Shown here one piece after another: positions 48,840-58,184 of a DNA stretch of 64,000 nucleotides. The DNA lies in assembly GCF_006542395.2 (NCBI RefSeq), contig NZ_CP038231.1, forward strand, positions 682,001-746,000. The letters run 5' to 3'. Each line of letters begins with the position of its first letter. Position 1 is the first letter of the stretch. The notes beneath the pieces were generated by a model. It saw only the letters and a program-made list of their open reading frames with translations. It ran no database searches and was not told the origin of the DNA. This DNA is from Formicincola oecophyllae. GTDB lineage: Bacteria > Pseudomonadota > Alphaproteobacteria > Acetobacterales > Acetobacteraceae. A program made the position numbers and the translations under genes.

Positions 48840-49838
48840 ATGAACCAGGCCGTTCCACCTGAAACGCACCAAGACCTTGAGGGCCTCATCCAGGCCTTGC
48901 CACCCCACTGGCGCAACTGGCTTGAAACCAACCGCCCTTTGATGGCACGCCCAGAAGGGGGGCTGGAACGCTTTGCCGCCACCATCCTGGCTGGCATTCC
49001 TGGCCTCAACCCTGAGGATGTGCAGCCCCAATATGGCTTCCGTGACCAGGAGGGGCGCAGCAGGCGCGTGGATTTCGCTTTACTGGGGCCAGACCGCAAA
49101 CCGCGCCTCGCCTTGGAGCTTGAAGGGGGAGTACAGGCACCCACAACATCTCGAACGACAGCATTTGAGGATGCACAGGCCCGACAAAGCGCTGTCACCC
49201 GGGCATTGGGGTGCGTGCTGCTGGCCATCCCCCAACACTGGCAGGACGACCCCACCGCAGTACGCCATGAAGTAATGGCCGCCCTCCAGAAACCCCTTCT
49301 CAAGGCAGGGGGAGGACAACAGGCCCCAACAACGCCGTCTGCCATGACAATACCCGCCCCTGGCACCCCAACAAGCCCTTGGCGCAACGCTCGCCAAACA
49401 TCCAATGCCCCGCCAGGCCCGCAAAAACGCAATCAATTCACAACAGGGGCAGCCATGCAGCCAAAACCACAAACCAACACGGCCCCCCCTTGGCACCAAG
49501 CCATGACGCCAAACCCCACCAACCGCCCTTACGCCCCTACCCAGCAGGAGCACACCCCAAGCGGCTGGCAGCCCCAAACCGCTTACCAGCAGCCAGCCCC
49601 GAGAAGCGCTCCCTTTGGTGGAGCTGGGGGCTTGTCGGCTCACCTTGAAAACGCGCCACCAGCTAACTTCTCAGCAGGCCCTACAACTATCCAGAACATA
49701 GCCAGGACGTTGCCCACACTGGCTTTGCTTTTTGGGGGTGGGGTGGCGCTTGCCTTCTTCAATGCCATAGCCGCCATGGCCGTGGGCGTTGCCGTTGTCG
49801 GTGTTGGCGCCTTGCTGGTCCTGCAACGCCACAGCTAA
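48840..49838 (+). CDS. Membrane-anchored protein with a nuclease-like N-terminal domain
   Basis: I know no named family for the 332-residue whole. Residues 60-130 resemble the DUF559/Vsr branch of PD-(D/E)XK folds: RRVDFALL with D78, strand LALELEGG with E93 and E95, then FEDAQARQSAV (D111, R115) and ALGCVLLAIP. The usual histidine of that family is missing, so activity is uncertain. A Pro/Gln/Thr-rich linker (about 155-280) leads to two membrane helices at the C-terminus (about 288-328). It follows pabC by 19 bases in the same direction, so it may be co-transcribed with folate genes by chance. Confidence 0.6.
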   Translation: MNQAVPPETHQDLEGLIQALPPHWRNWLETNRPLMARPEGGLERFAATILAGIPGLNPEDVQPQYGFRDQEGRSRRVDFALLGPDRKPRLALELEGGVQAPTTSRTTAFEDAQARQSAVTRALGCVLLAIPQHWQDDPTAVRHEVMAALQKPLLKAGGGQQAPTTPSAMTIPAPGTPTSPWRNARQTSNAPPGPQKRNQFTTGAAMQPKPQTNTAPPWHQAMTPNPTNRPYAPTQQEHTPSGWQPQTAYQQPAPRSAPFGGAGGLSAHLENAPPANFSAGPTTIQNIARTLPTLALLFGGGVALAFFNAIAAMAVGVAVVGVGALLVLQRHS

Positions 49839-49928
49839 AGGCGTGACTTTACGTGCTGACCAACCACACCACCCTCTGAAGTGTCACAAATGTTGACGGC
49901 CCCTTGGCGTGGCACCACATGATTGTCC

Positions 49929-52172
49929 ATGACGACATCTAACACGACCCAACCGCCCCAAGCACCTGTGCCAAAGGCCCCCCACGCGCCCCAGAGGCCA
50001 GTCACCCATGAACAGCTGGGCCGAACACGCACCGACCCCTATGGCTGGATGAAGGATGAGCGCTGGCAGGAAATCCTGCGCGACCCAACCTTGCTGCGCC
50101 CTGACATCAGGCAGCACCTGGAATGTGAAAACGCCTATGCTGCAGCCACCCTCCAAGCCACTGAAGAACTGCAGAAAACCCTTTTTGAGGAAATGAAGGC
50201 GCGCTTACCAGCAACGGACAGCTCAGTGCCCGTGCCTGATGGGCCGTGGCTTTATGGGCGCCGCTACCAGGAGGGTGAACAATACCCGCAGTTCACCCGC
50301 GCCAAACGCGGCCAGCCAGCCGGCACAGAGACCACCCTTAAAGGGGCTGTCGGGCTAGAGGTGCTTCTGGACGTGCCGTCACGTGCGGCCAACCAGCCCT
50401 TCTATAGCCTGGGCGGGGTGGCGCACAGCCCTGACCATGCCTTCCTGGCCTTTTCAGAAGACACGCAAGGGTCAGAAGTTTACCGCATCCACGTGCGTGA
50501 CCTCACCACAGGCGCCCTCATGGCTGGCGTTGCTGAAAACACCACAGGCAGTTTCGTCATCTCCCCAGACAGCCAATGGCTGTTCTGGGTGCACCGTGAC
50601 GACCATGGCAGGCCCAGTGCGATTTGGCGCAGGCCCCTTCAGGATGGCAGCGCCAAGCCGGTGCTGGTTTTCAAGGAAACCAATCCTGGCTATTTCCTGG
50701 AACTGGGGGTCAGCCTGTCACGCGACTGGATCATGGTCACGCGCGGCGACCATGACACCAACGAAACGTTACTCATCCCGGCCAGCCAGCCCACGGCAGC
50801 GCCCATCCCCTTTGCCCCCGTCAAGGCTGGTGAGCGCTACAGCCTCACCCATTGGGGGGACCGGTTCATCATCACCACCAATCACCTGGCCCAAGGCGCT
50901 GAAGGTGAACGGGCGGTTGATTTCCAGCTCATGCAGGTGGAGGACAATCCAGAAACGCTGCGCCAAGGGCGGGCAGCCTGGGAACCATTCCTGCCACACC
51001 AGGCTGGTCGTTACATACTGGGCGCCAGCGCCTGCCAGAACTGGCTGGCTTGGAGCGAACGTCACGATGGGCTGGAGACGATCCAGGTCATCAGCCGCAC
51101 CAAGGCACTCCAAACCACGCCTGCAACCATGCGCATGGCTGCGCGCGCCATCAAGCCGCGCGAGGAGGCCTCCTCGCTATCGCTTCTGGGCTTCTTGGAA
51201 TGGCAGCCTGCCGAAGGGGAGCCTGAGCTGCGCTACATCTACCAAAGCCCAACGACCCCACCCCATTGGTATGACCACAACCCCACCACAGGTGAGGACG
51301 CCCTGCGCAAGGTGCGCGCTGTGCCTTCAGGCCACAACCCCGAAGATTACGTGACCAAGCGCTTGCATGCGCGTTCTGACGATGGCGCGCTGGTACCTAT
51401 TACCGTGTTGATGAAGCGTGGCCAGGCGCTGGACGCCACAGCACCTTTGCTGCTTTATGGTTATGGCTCTTATGGCATCCCCATGGAGGCCAGCTTCTCC
51501 ACCACAGCCTTAAGCCTGGTGGACAGGGGGTGGATTTATGCTGTGGCCCATGTGCGGGGTGGCTCTGAAAAAGGTTGGAACTGGTTTCTGGAAGGGCGCG
51601 GCAAAAACAAGCCCAACACCTTCCGGGACTTCATTGCCGCTGCCAACCACCTTGTCGCTGAAGACTACACGGCGCCAAAGCGCATCGTGGCGCAGGGTGG
51701 TTCGGCAGGGGGCATGCTCATGGGGGCGGTCGCCAACATGGCGCCAGGTCTTTTTGCCGGCATCGCCGCCCAAGTGCCCTTTGTGGACGTGCTCAACACC
51801 ATGTCTGACGCCAGCCTGCCACTGACGCCGCCTGAATGGCCTGAATGGGGCAATCCGCTGACCAATGCTGAGGATTACGACCTCATCGCCAGCTATTCGC
51901 CTTACGATAACATCACCTCCCAGCCTTACCCACCCATCCTGGCCATGGGTGGGCTTTCGGACCCGCGCGTCACTTACTGGGAACCAGCTAAGTGGATCGC
52001 GCGCCTGCGCGACACGGGCCAAGGGGGACCCTTCCTGTGCCGCATCAACATGGAGGCAGGCCATGGCGGTTCCTCAGGGCGTTACAAGCGCCTGGAGGAA
52101 AGCGCCCTTGTGCAGGCCTTTGCCATCTGGGCTGTGGGCAGGCAAGGTTTGGTTCAGCTCCAAACCCAATAA
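49929..52172 (+). CDS. ptrB: Oligopeptidase B-type serine peptidase (S9A)
   Basis: Prolyl-oligopeptidase family enzyme, 747 residues, cutting peptides after Arg/Lys in the family's best-known members. A beta-propeller (about 90-430) guards a C-terminal alpha/beta hydrolase. The catalytic Ser is in QGGSAGGMLMG, the Asp follows in GGLSDPRVTYW and the His is in MEAGHGGSSGR. ATG at 49929 chosen; a TTG at 49923 also opens the frame and neither has a good ribosome site. No signal peptide, so cytoplasmic. Confidence 0.92.
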   Translation: MTTSNTTQPPQAPVPKAPHAPQRPVTHEQLGRTRTDPYGWMKDERWQEILRDPTLLRPDIRQHLECENAYAAATLQATEELQKTLFEEMKARLPATDSSVPVPDGPWLYGRRYQEGEQYPQFTRAKRGQPAGTETTLKGAVGLEVLLDVPSRAANQPFYSLGGVAHSPDHAFLAFSEDTQGSEVYRIHVRDLTTGALMAGVAENTTGSFVISPDSQWLFWVHRDDHGRPSAIWRRPLQDGSAKPVLVFKETNPGYFLELGVSLSRDWIMVTRGDHDTNETLLIPASQPTAAPIPFAPVKAGERYSLTHWGDRFIITTNHLAQGAEGERAVDFQLMQVEDNPETLRQGRAAWEPFLPHQAGRYILGASACQNWLAWSERHDGLETIQVISRTKALQTTPATMRMAARAIKPREEASSLSLLGFLEWQPAEGEPELRYIYQSPTTPPHWYDHNPTTGEDALRKVRAVPSGHNPEDYVTKRLHARSDDGALVPITVLMKRGQALDATAPLLLYGYGSYGIPMEASFSTTALSLVDRGWIYAVAHVRGGSEKGWNWFLEGRGKNKPNTFRDFIAAANHLVAEDYTAPKRIVAQGGSAGGMLMGAVANMAPGLFAGIAAQVPFVDVLNTMSDASLPLTPPEWPEWGNPLTNAEDYDLIASYSPYDNITSQPYPPILAMGGLSDPRVTYWEPAKWIARLRDTGQGGPFLCRINMEAGHGGSSGRYKRLEESALVQAFAIWAVGRQGLVQLQTQ

Positions 52173-52216
52173 GCGGCCAGAAAATTGGCCCCCATCTGCC
52201 AGTGGCACCGTGTTGG

Positions 52217-53278
52217 TCAGGGATTTGCAAAACCCTCCAGAACGATCTTGCCCACTGTGCGCCCGCTCTCCAGCATGGTGTGGGCCTGGGCAAGGCTTCC
52301 TGGGTCCAACGGTCCCAGAAGGTCATTCAAAGTGGTGCGCACCTTCCCCTGGTCCACCAGCTGGGCCACTTGCGCCAAGATCTTGCCTTGGCGCGCCATG
52401 CTGGGCAGGTGGTAATAGGCAGGGGTGAACATCCATTCCCAATGAAGTGCCAGGCTCTTGCGTTTGAGGGAGACCACGTCAAGCGCCTTGGGATCGTCAA
52501 TAAGCCCTATCTGTCCCTCCGGTTGGATGAGACCAACAATCTGCGGCAGGTATTCAGCTGTGTGAGAGGTGGAGAACACATAAGTGGGCGCTGGCAGTGA
52601 CAGACCATCCAACTGCGGCTTGAGGGGATGGGTGTGGTCGATGACATGGTCAGCCCCCATGGCCTCTGCCCAGGCGCGGCTTGCAGGCCGGGAGGCCGTG
52701 GCCACCACGCGCGCATTGGTCAAGGCCTTGGCTAACTGAATGGCCATGGACCCCACGCCGCCAGCGCCGCCAATGACCAGCAAGACAGGGCCATCTGCCC
52801 CTTTTCCTAGCTGGCTTTGGGTGTCATCTGCTTTCTGGGGAATTTGAAAACGCTTGAACAGCATTTCCCAGGCAGTCAGTGACGTCAGGGGAAGCGCTGC
52901 TGCCTGCGCCCAGTCAAGTGTGGTTGGCTTGAGCGCCACCAGGCGTTCATCAACCAACTGGTAGGGGGCGTCAGTGCCGGGGTTCTGCAGGGCACCTGCG
53001 TAATACACCTCATCGCCTGGCGCAAAATCCTTCACCTCTGGCCCGGTAGCTACCACCACGCCAGAAGCGTCCCAACCTAGGACGCGTTCTTCGCCAGGCT
53101 GCAAGGTGCTGCGGATTTTGACGTCAACTGGGTTGACCGAAACAGCCTTGACCGCCACCAGAAGCTCCCTGCCTTGGGGTTTGGGGACGGCTTGGCGTTG
53201 CCAGGCGAAATCGTTTGGACGGGCGGCGACAACCTCCATGAAGGGAGGAATGGTCATTTTTGCATGTTCACTTGGCAT
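52217..53278 (-). CDS. MDR-superfamily zinc-independent oxidoreductase
   Basis: Medium-chain reductase of 353 residues, close in pattern to bacterial zinc-type alcohol dehydrogenase-like/quinone reductases (ZADH group). The GroES-like domain has VSVNPVDVKIR and LGWDASGVVVATG, and the Rossmann domain VIGGAGGVGSMAIQLAK. Zinc ligands are absent. It is a second MDR enzyme in the window but only distantly like the one at 39723. Convergent with the oligopeptidase gene, 44 bases apart. Confidence 0.85.
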   Translation of the reverse strand: MPSEHAKMTIPPFMEVVAARPNDFAWQRQAVPKPQGRELLVAVKAVSVNPVDVKIRSTLQPGEERVLGWDASGVVVATGPEVKDFAPGDEVYYAGALQNPGTDAPYQLVDERLVALKPTTLDWAQAAALPLTSLTAWEMLFKRFQIPQKADDTQSQLGKGADGPVLLVIGGAGGVGSMAIQLAKALTNARVVATASRPASRAWAEAMGADHVIDHTHPLKPQLDGLSLPAPTYVFSTSHTAEYLPQIVGLIQPEGQIGLIDDPKALDVVSLKRKSLALHWEWMFTPAYYHLPSMARQGKILAQVAQLVDQGKVRTTLNDLLGPLDPGSLAQAHTMLESGRTVGKIVLEGFANP

Positions 53279-53503
53279 TGGCTTGTTCTCCTCCTACGCC
53301 TGCTGGGTTCAGGGCGCTGGAGAAAAGCTAGGCAGCTGGCCAAAAGCGCGCAAGAACGCACAAAACCAGCCCCAAGTCACAAAAATGTTACTTCAATTCA
53401 ACTAAAGTCCAAGAAGGAGGGCCTGAAAAACATAAGGGAAAGCCATGGCATAGCACCACTTGCCAGCTTTGCCTCTTCAACCAGCGCTGCAAACCTTAAC
53501 GCC

Positions 53504-53995
53504 TCAATACTCCATGCCATCCTCTGCAGGGGGCGGCGGTGTGGGCGGCAAAGAAGCGCAAGCAGCGACCAAAGCAGGATTGCCAGCGCTGCCTGGGCAG
53601 GCAGCGTGGGCATCAGCGCCGCAAATGGCCAGGGCGTCCTCTGTGGCTGAATCAGCTACGTCCTGCGCCAGTTCGGTGTGGCCTGAATGAGGATCTTCCG
53701 CTATCTCAGCAGCCTGGTGGCGGGCCTCATGCATTTGTTTGATGCTCTCAAGGCAGCGTTGGCTGGCAGAAGCAGGCTGGGCGCGCAGCACCGCCAATAC
53801 CTGGTTGACGCTGGTGAACACCCTGGCTTTCCTGTGCGCGTCAAAAGCATCCTGCTTAATGGCGTACTCTTCTGTCGGATCAGCTTGGGCAGGCACGACC
53901 ATCCCTATGGCCACGCCCAGCAACCCACTGATGATCAAGCCAGCCGTGGCCCTGCGAAACAGGCGGCTGAAGGTGCTGCTCTCTAATGGCGCCAT
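53504..53995 (-). CDS. Exported helical protein, unknown
   Basis: A 163-residue protein with GGGAGGA ahead of the ATG and a signal peptide ending near VVPAQA (around residue 37). The mature part is helical with four cysteines that could form two disulfides (one near RCLESI, three towards the Ala/Pro-rich C-terminus). No family recognised. Single gene, divergent from rpmJ. Confidence 0.55.
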   Translation of the reverse strand: MAPLESSTFSRLFRRATAGLIISGLLGVAIGMVVPAQADPTEEYAIKQDAFDAHRKARVFTSVNQVLAVLRAQPASASQRCLESIKQMHEARHQAAEIAEDPHSGHTELAQDVADSATEDALAICGADAHAACPGSAGNPALVAACASLPPTPPPPAEDGMEY

Positions 53996-54312
53996 GGTGT
54001 TCCTCCCTGGCTGTGCCAGGGAATTCTGGCAATGCCTGGCTGGCTGGAAAAGCTGCCCATTCAGTAACGTGCAGGCCCGTGTAAATGCAATCACAAACAG
54101 CTTCACACCACCTAACCCCTTGACGTGCCCAGGCCGGAGAGGGTAATGGCCAAGGCAATGACAGCACGCAATGTGCCTAACCAAGCATTGCCAGCCTGCA
54201 CAGTGCCAGCTTGGGCTGGTCCTGTGGCTGTGCCATGTCTGGTGGTGCATTCACATGCGAGAAGGGTCCGCTTTTCATCCGCCGGGCCTCGCACCTTGGA
54301 GCCCATGACGCC
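53996..54312. other. 317-base gap between the exported unknown and rpmJ
   Basis: No gene is supported. TTGACG (54120-54125) and GTAATG (54143-54148), 17 bases apart, form a weak promoter candidate reading towards rpmJ. Nothing else stands out. Confidence 0.35.
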
Positions 54313-54438
54313 ATGAAAATCCGCAATAGTCTCAAGACCGCCAAAATCCGTGACAAGAACTGCCGCGTTGTGAAGCGCCGTGGCCGCGTTTACGTCATCA
54401 ACAAGAAAAACCCCCGCATGAAAGCCCGCCAGGGCTGA
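54313..54438 (+). CDS. rpmJ: 50S ribosomal protein L36
   Basis: A 41-residue basic protein of the large ribosomal subunit, [20 protein letters not shown] at the start and [12 protein letters not shown] at the end. It has a single cysteine and lacks the Cys3-His zinc ribbon of the common 37-residue L36, so it is the zinc-free, alphaproteobacterial long form. As in many relatives, rpmJ is isolated from the main ribosomal operons. Confidence 0.96.
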   Translation: MKIRNSLKTAKIRDKNCRVVKRRGRVYVINKKNPRMKARQG

Positions 54439-54455
54439 TCACACAACCAAACCGG

Positions 54456-55112
54456 GTGGTTTTGAACGCCGCCTGCTTGGTTGCGCTGCGCGCCTTGCCA
54501 GCCTTGCTGGCAGGGCTTTGCGTGTTTGTGGCAAGCACTGCCTGGGCCCAGTCCCCTTCCAAAAACCCTGCTGTGCCTACACGCCATCACTCTGCAGGCG
54601 GTGCAGCGCTTAAAGCGCCAGAACACAAACGCCCCCTGCCTGCCCTGGCCGCTGCTGAACAAGCCTTGAAAAACGCCACCACTCACCAAGCGGCTGCTGA
54701 GGCTTTCCAGCGCGCTGAGGCACAGCGCATGGGCGCCCTCACCCCTGAAAGCGCCCTGATGCTTGACCAGGCCAGCCAGCTGGCCGCCAAGGGCAGCATG
54801 CAAATGGCTGAGGCCATTTTGGCCCAAGCCTTGGCATTGCAGGATTGCACCGTGTTGCGGCGTGAACGTGCCCAACTGCGCATGGCCCTCAATGACCCAA
54901 TGGGCGCGCGCGAGGATTTGCGCCAAGCGCTGGCCAAAGACCCTGATGACGTTCTGTCCTGGCTGCTGTTAAGCCAGCTGGAAACCCAATTGCATGAAGG
55001 GACTGCTGCCATGGGAGCGCTTCAGGAAATGCAGCGCCGCGCGCCCGCCATGGAGCTGGACAAGGACGTGCTTAAAAAATTCAAAGCTGAGAACATCGGC
55101 CAGCCTCTTTGA
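54456..55112 (+). CDS. Exported TPR-like protein
   Basis: A 218-residue protein starting at a GTG 17 bases after rpmJ. The signal peptide (about 1-31) ends STAWAQ. From residue 60 the sequence is helical with TPR-style spacing (ILAQALALQDCTVLRRERAQ, then LRQALAKDPDDVLSWLLLSQ), probably two or three repeats. Likely a periplasmic scaffold; partner unknown. Its closeness to rpmJ suggests one transcript. Confidence 0.68.
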   Translation: MVLNAACLVALRALPALLAGLCVFVASTAWAQSPSKNPAVPTRHHSAGGAALKAPEHKRPLPALAAAEQALKNATTHQAAAEAFQRAEAQRMGALTPESALMLDQASQLAAKGSMQMAEAILAQALALQDCTVLRRERAQLRMALNDPMGAREDLRQALAKDPDDVLSWLLLSQLETQLHEGTAAMGALQEMQRRAPAMELDKDVLKKFKAENIGQPL

Positions 55113-55419
55113 AGTTGGCCTAGAAAGTTAGCCCAGAAACCAGCGCGACCAGATGATTGGTGCACCCGCCAAGGCCTGGGGGTGGTTTCGCACCCTGCTG
55201 TGGCAGCGCATGAGGGGCCCTACAGCCCGCAGGGCCTAATGGTGGCGCCAGGTTGCGGCGGGGGCGCCACGTTCAGGCCCCAATCAAATTGTAATTTCTT
55301 TCTACCGGCAGCCATGCCGGAATTCCGCGGCGTTCTAAGGCCTGTTATGCTGTGCGCTGTTGATGGACGCAGCCCTGACACCTGAAGGGCGCTGATTGTT
55401 GAAGAAGGTTGATGTCTGC
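55113..55419. other. 307-base gap with strong hairpins
   Basis: No supported gene. Perfect inverted repeats GGCCCT/AGGGCC (55216-55236) and GTGGCGCC/GGCGCCAC (55242-55249 and 55263-55270) are followed by an AT-rich stretch (55275-55300). These may end the upstream transcript, although no T-run directly follows. Confidence 0.4.
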
Positions 55420-55698
55420 ATGTGCAAGCTGTTTTCCCGCACCTCAAAACCCTCTGCCTCACCGCGCCTTGAAGCCAGTTTGCTGAAGCCGCCCTTGCAG
55501 GAGATGGTCCGTTCGTCCCGCCGGAAATTCCGCACCTTGCGGCGCGTGGCTGACGGCAGCTTTGTCGCCTTGGCCTTGTTGAGCGTCATCGGCCCCAAAC
55601 GCACCCGCCCCGCTGCCCGCGATGGTTTGCTGGCTGTAGTTGGGCTGGTGGGTTTGGTGGGCCTTGCTCGCACCGTTGTGGGCCGCCACGCTGATTAA
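55420..55698 (+). CDS. Small basic protein with C-terminal helix, uncertain
   Basis: A 92-residue frame from an ATG with AAGAAGG nine bases upstream. The first 60 residues are basic (SSRRKFRTLRRVADG), and the end has a weak hydrophobic segment (DGLLAVVGLVGLVGLA). No family recognised. It could be a chance frame: the opposite strand is also open for 112 codons, though with no ribosome site. Convergent with priA. Confidence 0.35.
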   Translation: MCKLFSRTSKPSASPRLEASLLKPPLQEMVRSSRRKFRTLRRVADGSFVALALLSVIGPKRTRPAARDGLLAVVGLVGLVGLARTVVGRHAD

Positions 55699-55772
55699 TA
55701 GCCGTGCAGCCTAGCCACGGCTTGCCTGAATGCGCCTCCTGAACATTCCCCATTGCGGCCTTTGGTCACGGT

Positions 55773-58058
55773 TCACATGAAGGAGACGGGGTCGATGTCT
55801 ACTGTCAGGCGAACATCCCCCTGCCAGGAAAGTGACTTGGCCTGGCGCCCTGCGCTGTGCTCCTTTTCCACTTCGGCCACTTTCGCCAGCCATTGACGCA
55901 GCAAGGGCTGTAAGGCCACAGAGCGCTGCGTTTTCAGCAGCAATCGCTGGCGGTGGCGGCCACGCAGGAACGCCATGGGGGCAGGGGCTGGGCCCAGGAT
56001 TTGTACGCCTGGCACCCCATGGGGCCCGACTGAAGCCACAAGTTGGGCCATTTCCTCAGCTTGCTCTGCTATGGGGGCGCTGACGACCAAGGCTGCCAAA
56101 CGCCCAAAAGGTGGCCAGAAACCTGGCGCACGGGCTGCTTTCTCAGCTTCCAGGAAGCCTGCCATATCATCATGCGCCATGGCCTGCATGAGGGGGTGGC
56201 GCACATCCCAACTTTGCAGCCAAACCGTGCCAGGGCGTTCAGCGCGCCCAGCGCGCCCAGCCACCTGCTGCAAAAGCTGCATGGTGCGCTCACCAGCACG
56301 CAAGTCAGCTCCATTCAGCCCCAAATCGGCATCCACAACCCCCACCGTGGTAAGGTGGGGGAAATGCCACCCCTTGGCCACCAACTGCGTTCCAATGATG
56401 AGGTTAGTCTGGCCTGAAGCCACGCGTTCAATGGCTTGGCGCAGGCTTTCAGGGCTTTTCATCTCGTCTGAGGCCAGGCACAGGAGTTCAGCATGGGGCC
56501 AGAGCCTGCGTGCCTCCTCATGAATGCGCTCCACCCCTGGCCCAATGGCCGCCAACATGTCGCTTTCACCGCATTGCGGGCAGAACGCTGGTGCAGGTTC
56601 GCTGTGTTCACAATGGTGGCATGTCAGGCGCTGGTGGCTTTTGTGCTCCACCATCCAGGCGGAGCAATGGGGGCATTCAAACTGGTAACCACAGTGGCGG
56701 CACAGCGTTAGGGGCGCATAACCGCGGCGATTCAGGAACAGCAGGGCCTGCTCCCCCCTGTCCAAAGTCTGGCTGACGGCATCGCGCAAGGGTTGTGAGA
56801 GCCATTGACCAGGCGCAGGCAAATTCTTGGTCAGGTTGATGAGCTTGACCGCTGGCATGAGGGCGCCACCATGGCGCCTTGGCAGCAGGACATGGCCATA
56901 GCGGCCCTTCTCCACATTGGCGCGCGTTTCCAAGGAGGGCGTGGCTGAAGCCAGAATGCAGGGCGCGCCCGCCAACCTGGCCCGCACCACCGCCATGTCT
57001 CGCCCATGGTAAAGCACCCCTTCCTCCTGCTTGTAGGTGGCTTCGTGCTCCTCATCCACCACAACAAGGCCCAAATCAGCAAAAGGCAGGAAAAGGGCTG
57101 AACGCGCCCCCACAACCACACGGGCCTGTCCTGTGGCGCAGGCCATCCACACATCGGTGCGCGCCCGCCCCCCCAAAGCCGAATGCCAAATCAGGGGCGC
57201 ACATCCAAAGCGTTTTTCAAAACGGCTTCCCCACTGGGCTGTCAACGCGATCTCCGGCAACAGGACCAGCACTTGGCGCCCCATGCGCAACGCCTGCTCA
57301 ACGGCTTCAAAGTACACCTCCGTTTTGCCTGACCCCGTCACGCCTTCCAAAAGGGTGGTGGAAAAAACCGCCTTGTCCACCTGACTAACCAAAAGGGAAG
57401 CCGCTTTGCGTTGGTCATCTGAAAGCGTGGGGCGCTCGTAGTCTGGCTGGGGGGTAGGGTTCACCGCCCCAGAGTGTTCTGCCTGAACCAGCCAACCTTT
57501 GTTGATCATGCCGCGCACAACGGCTACGCCGCACTGGGCAGCGCTTGCCAGTTCTGGAACGGTTTTCGCTGTGCCTTGGCCAGCCGCAGCCCATACGCGC
57601 AAACGCGTTGGGGTGGCCGCCGCCCCTGTAAGCCCTGGGGGCTTTTCAGGGGCAACTGGGCGCCAACCTGGCACTGGCTGGCGCGGCGGTGTCTGCACAG
57701 GGGCGCGAACTGCCATGGCCAGCACCATGCCTGGGGGGCTCATGGTGTAATCAGCCACCCAATCCACAAAACGGCGCAGTGTGGCTGGCAAGGGCGGCAC
57801 ACCAGGCAAGGGGCTGCCCAGGGGCTTCAACCGCGCTGCTGCCACCGCTCCCCCCATGGCAGTGGCCGCCAGGGTTGAGGAGCGTTCTTGGGGGGTGTCC
57901 CAAACACATCCCACCACTTCCCGCCCTTTGCCGCGCCCAAGCGGCACATGTACCAATGTGCCTGGTGCTGGCGCCTGGCCCTGCACACTGTAATCCAAAG
58001 GGCCTGGGAAGGGGCGTGGCACCAGGACAGCCGCACGGCTGGCGGAAGGGGCAGTCAT
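55773..58058 (-). CDS. priA: Primosomal helicase PriA
   Basis: PriA restarts stalled replication forks by loading DnaB. The 761-residue protein has Walker A GVTGSGKTEVYFE, the DEEH box VVDEEHEATYKQEEG and the eight-cysteine zinc domain (CRHC, CPHC, CHHC, CPQC spaced over about 40 residues). The N-terminal DNA-binding domain opens RAAVLVPRPFPGPLDYSV. The ATG at 58058 has AAGGAG about nine bases ahead and gives the usual start; the frame is open back to 58139. Confidence 0.95.
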   Translation of the reverse strand: MTAPSASRAAVLVPRPFPGPLDYSVQGQAPAPGTLVHVPLGRGKGREVVGCVWDTPQERSSTLAATAMGGAVAAARLKPLGSPLPGVPPLPATLRRFVDWVADYTMSPPGMVLAMAVRAPVQTPPRQPVPGWRPVAPEKPPGLTGAAATPTRLRVWAAAGQGTAKTVPELASAAQCGVAVVRGMINKGWLVQAEHSGAVNPTPQPDYERPTLSDDQRKAASLLVSQVDKAVFSTTLLEGVTGSGKTEVYFEAVEQALRMGRQVLVLLPEIALTAQWGSRFEKRFGCAPLIWHSALGGRARTDVWMACATGQARVVVGARSALFLPFADLGLVVVDEEHEATYKQEEGVLYHGRDMAVVRARLAGAPCILASATPSLETRANVEKGRYGHVLLPRRHGGALMPAVKLINLTKNLPAPGQWLSQPLRDAVSQTLDRGEQALLFLNRRGYAPLTLCRHCGYQFECPHCSAWMVEHKSHQRLTCHHCEHSEPAPAFCPQCGESDMLAAIGPGVERIHEEARRLWPHAELLCLASDEMKSPESLRQAIERVASGQTNLIIGTQLVAKGWHFPHLTTVGVVDADLGLNGADLRAGERTMQLLQQVAGRAGRAERPGTVWLQSWDVRHPLMQAMAHDDMAGFLEAEKAARAPGFWPPFGRLAALVVSAPIAEQAEEMAQLVASVGPHGVPGVQILGPAPAPMAFLRGRHRQRLLLKTQRSVALQPLLRQWLAKVAEVEKEHSAGRQAKSLSWQGDVRLTVDIDPVSFM

Positions 58059-58184
58059 GATGGAGGTCTCCTTTTCACAAAGGGGCTGTGGGCCCTTTGT
58101 ACCACCGCCTGGGCCTTTACGGGCGGAACTTTCAATCAAGGGCAGTTTCCCAACGCCATTTCAGCTAAGCTGGGAAAGGTCACC

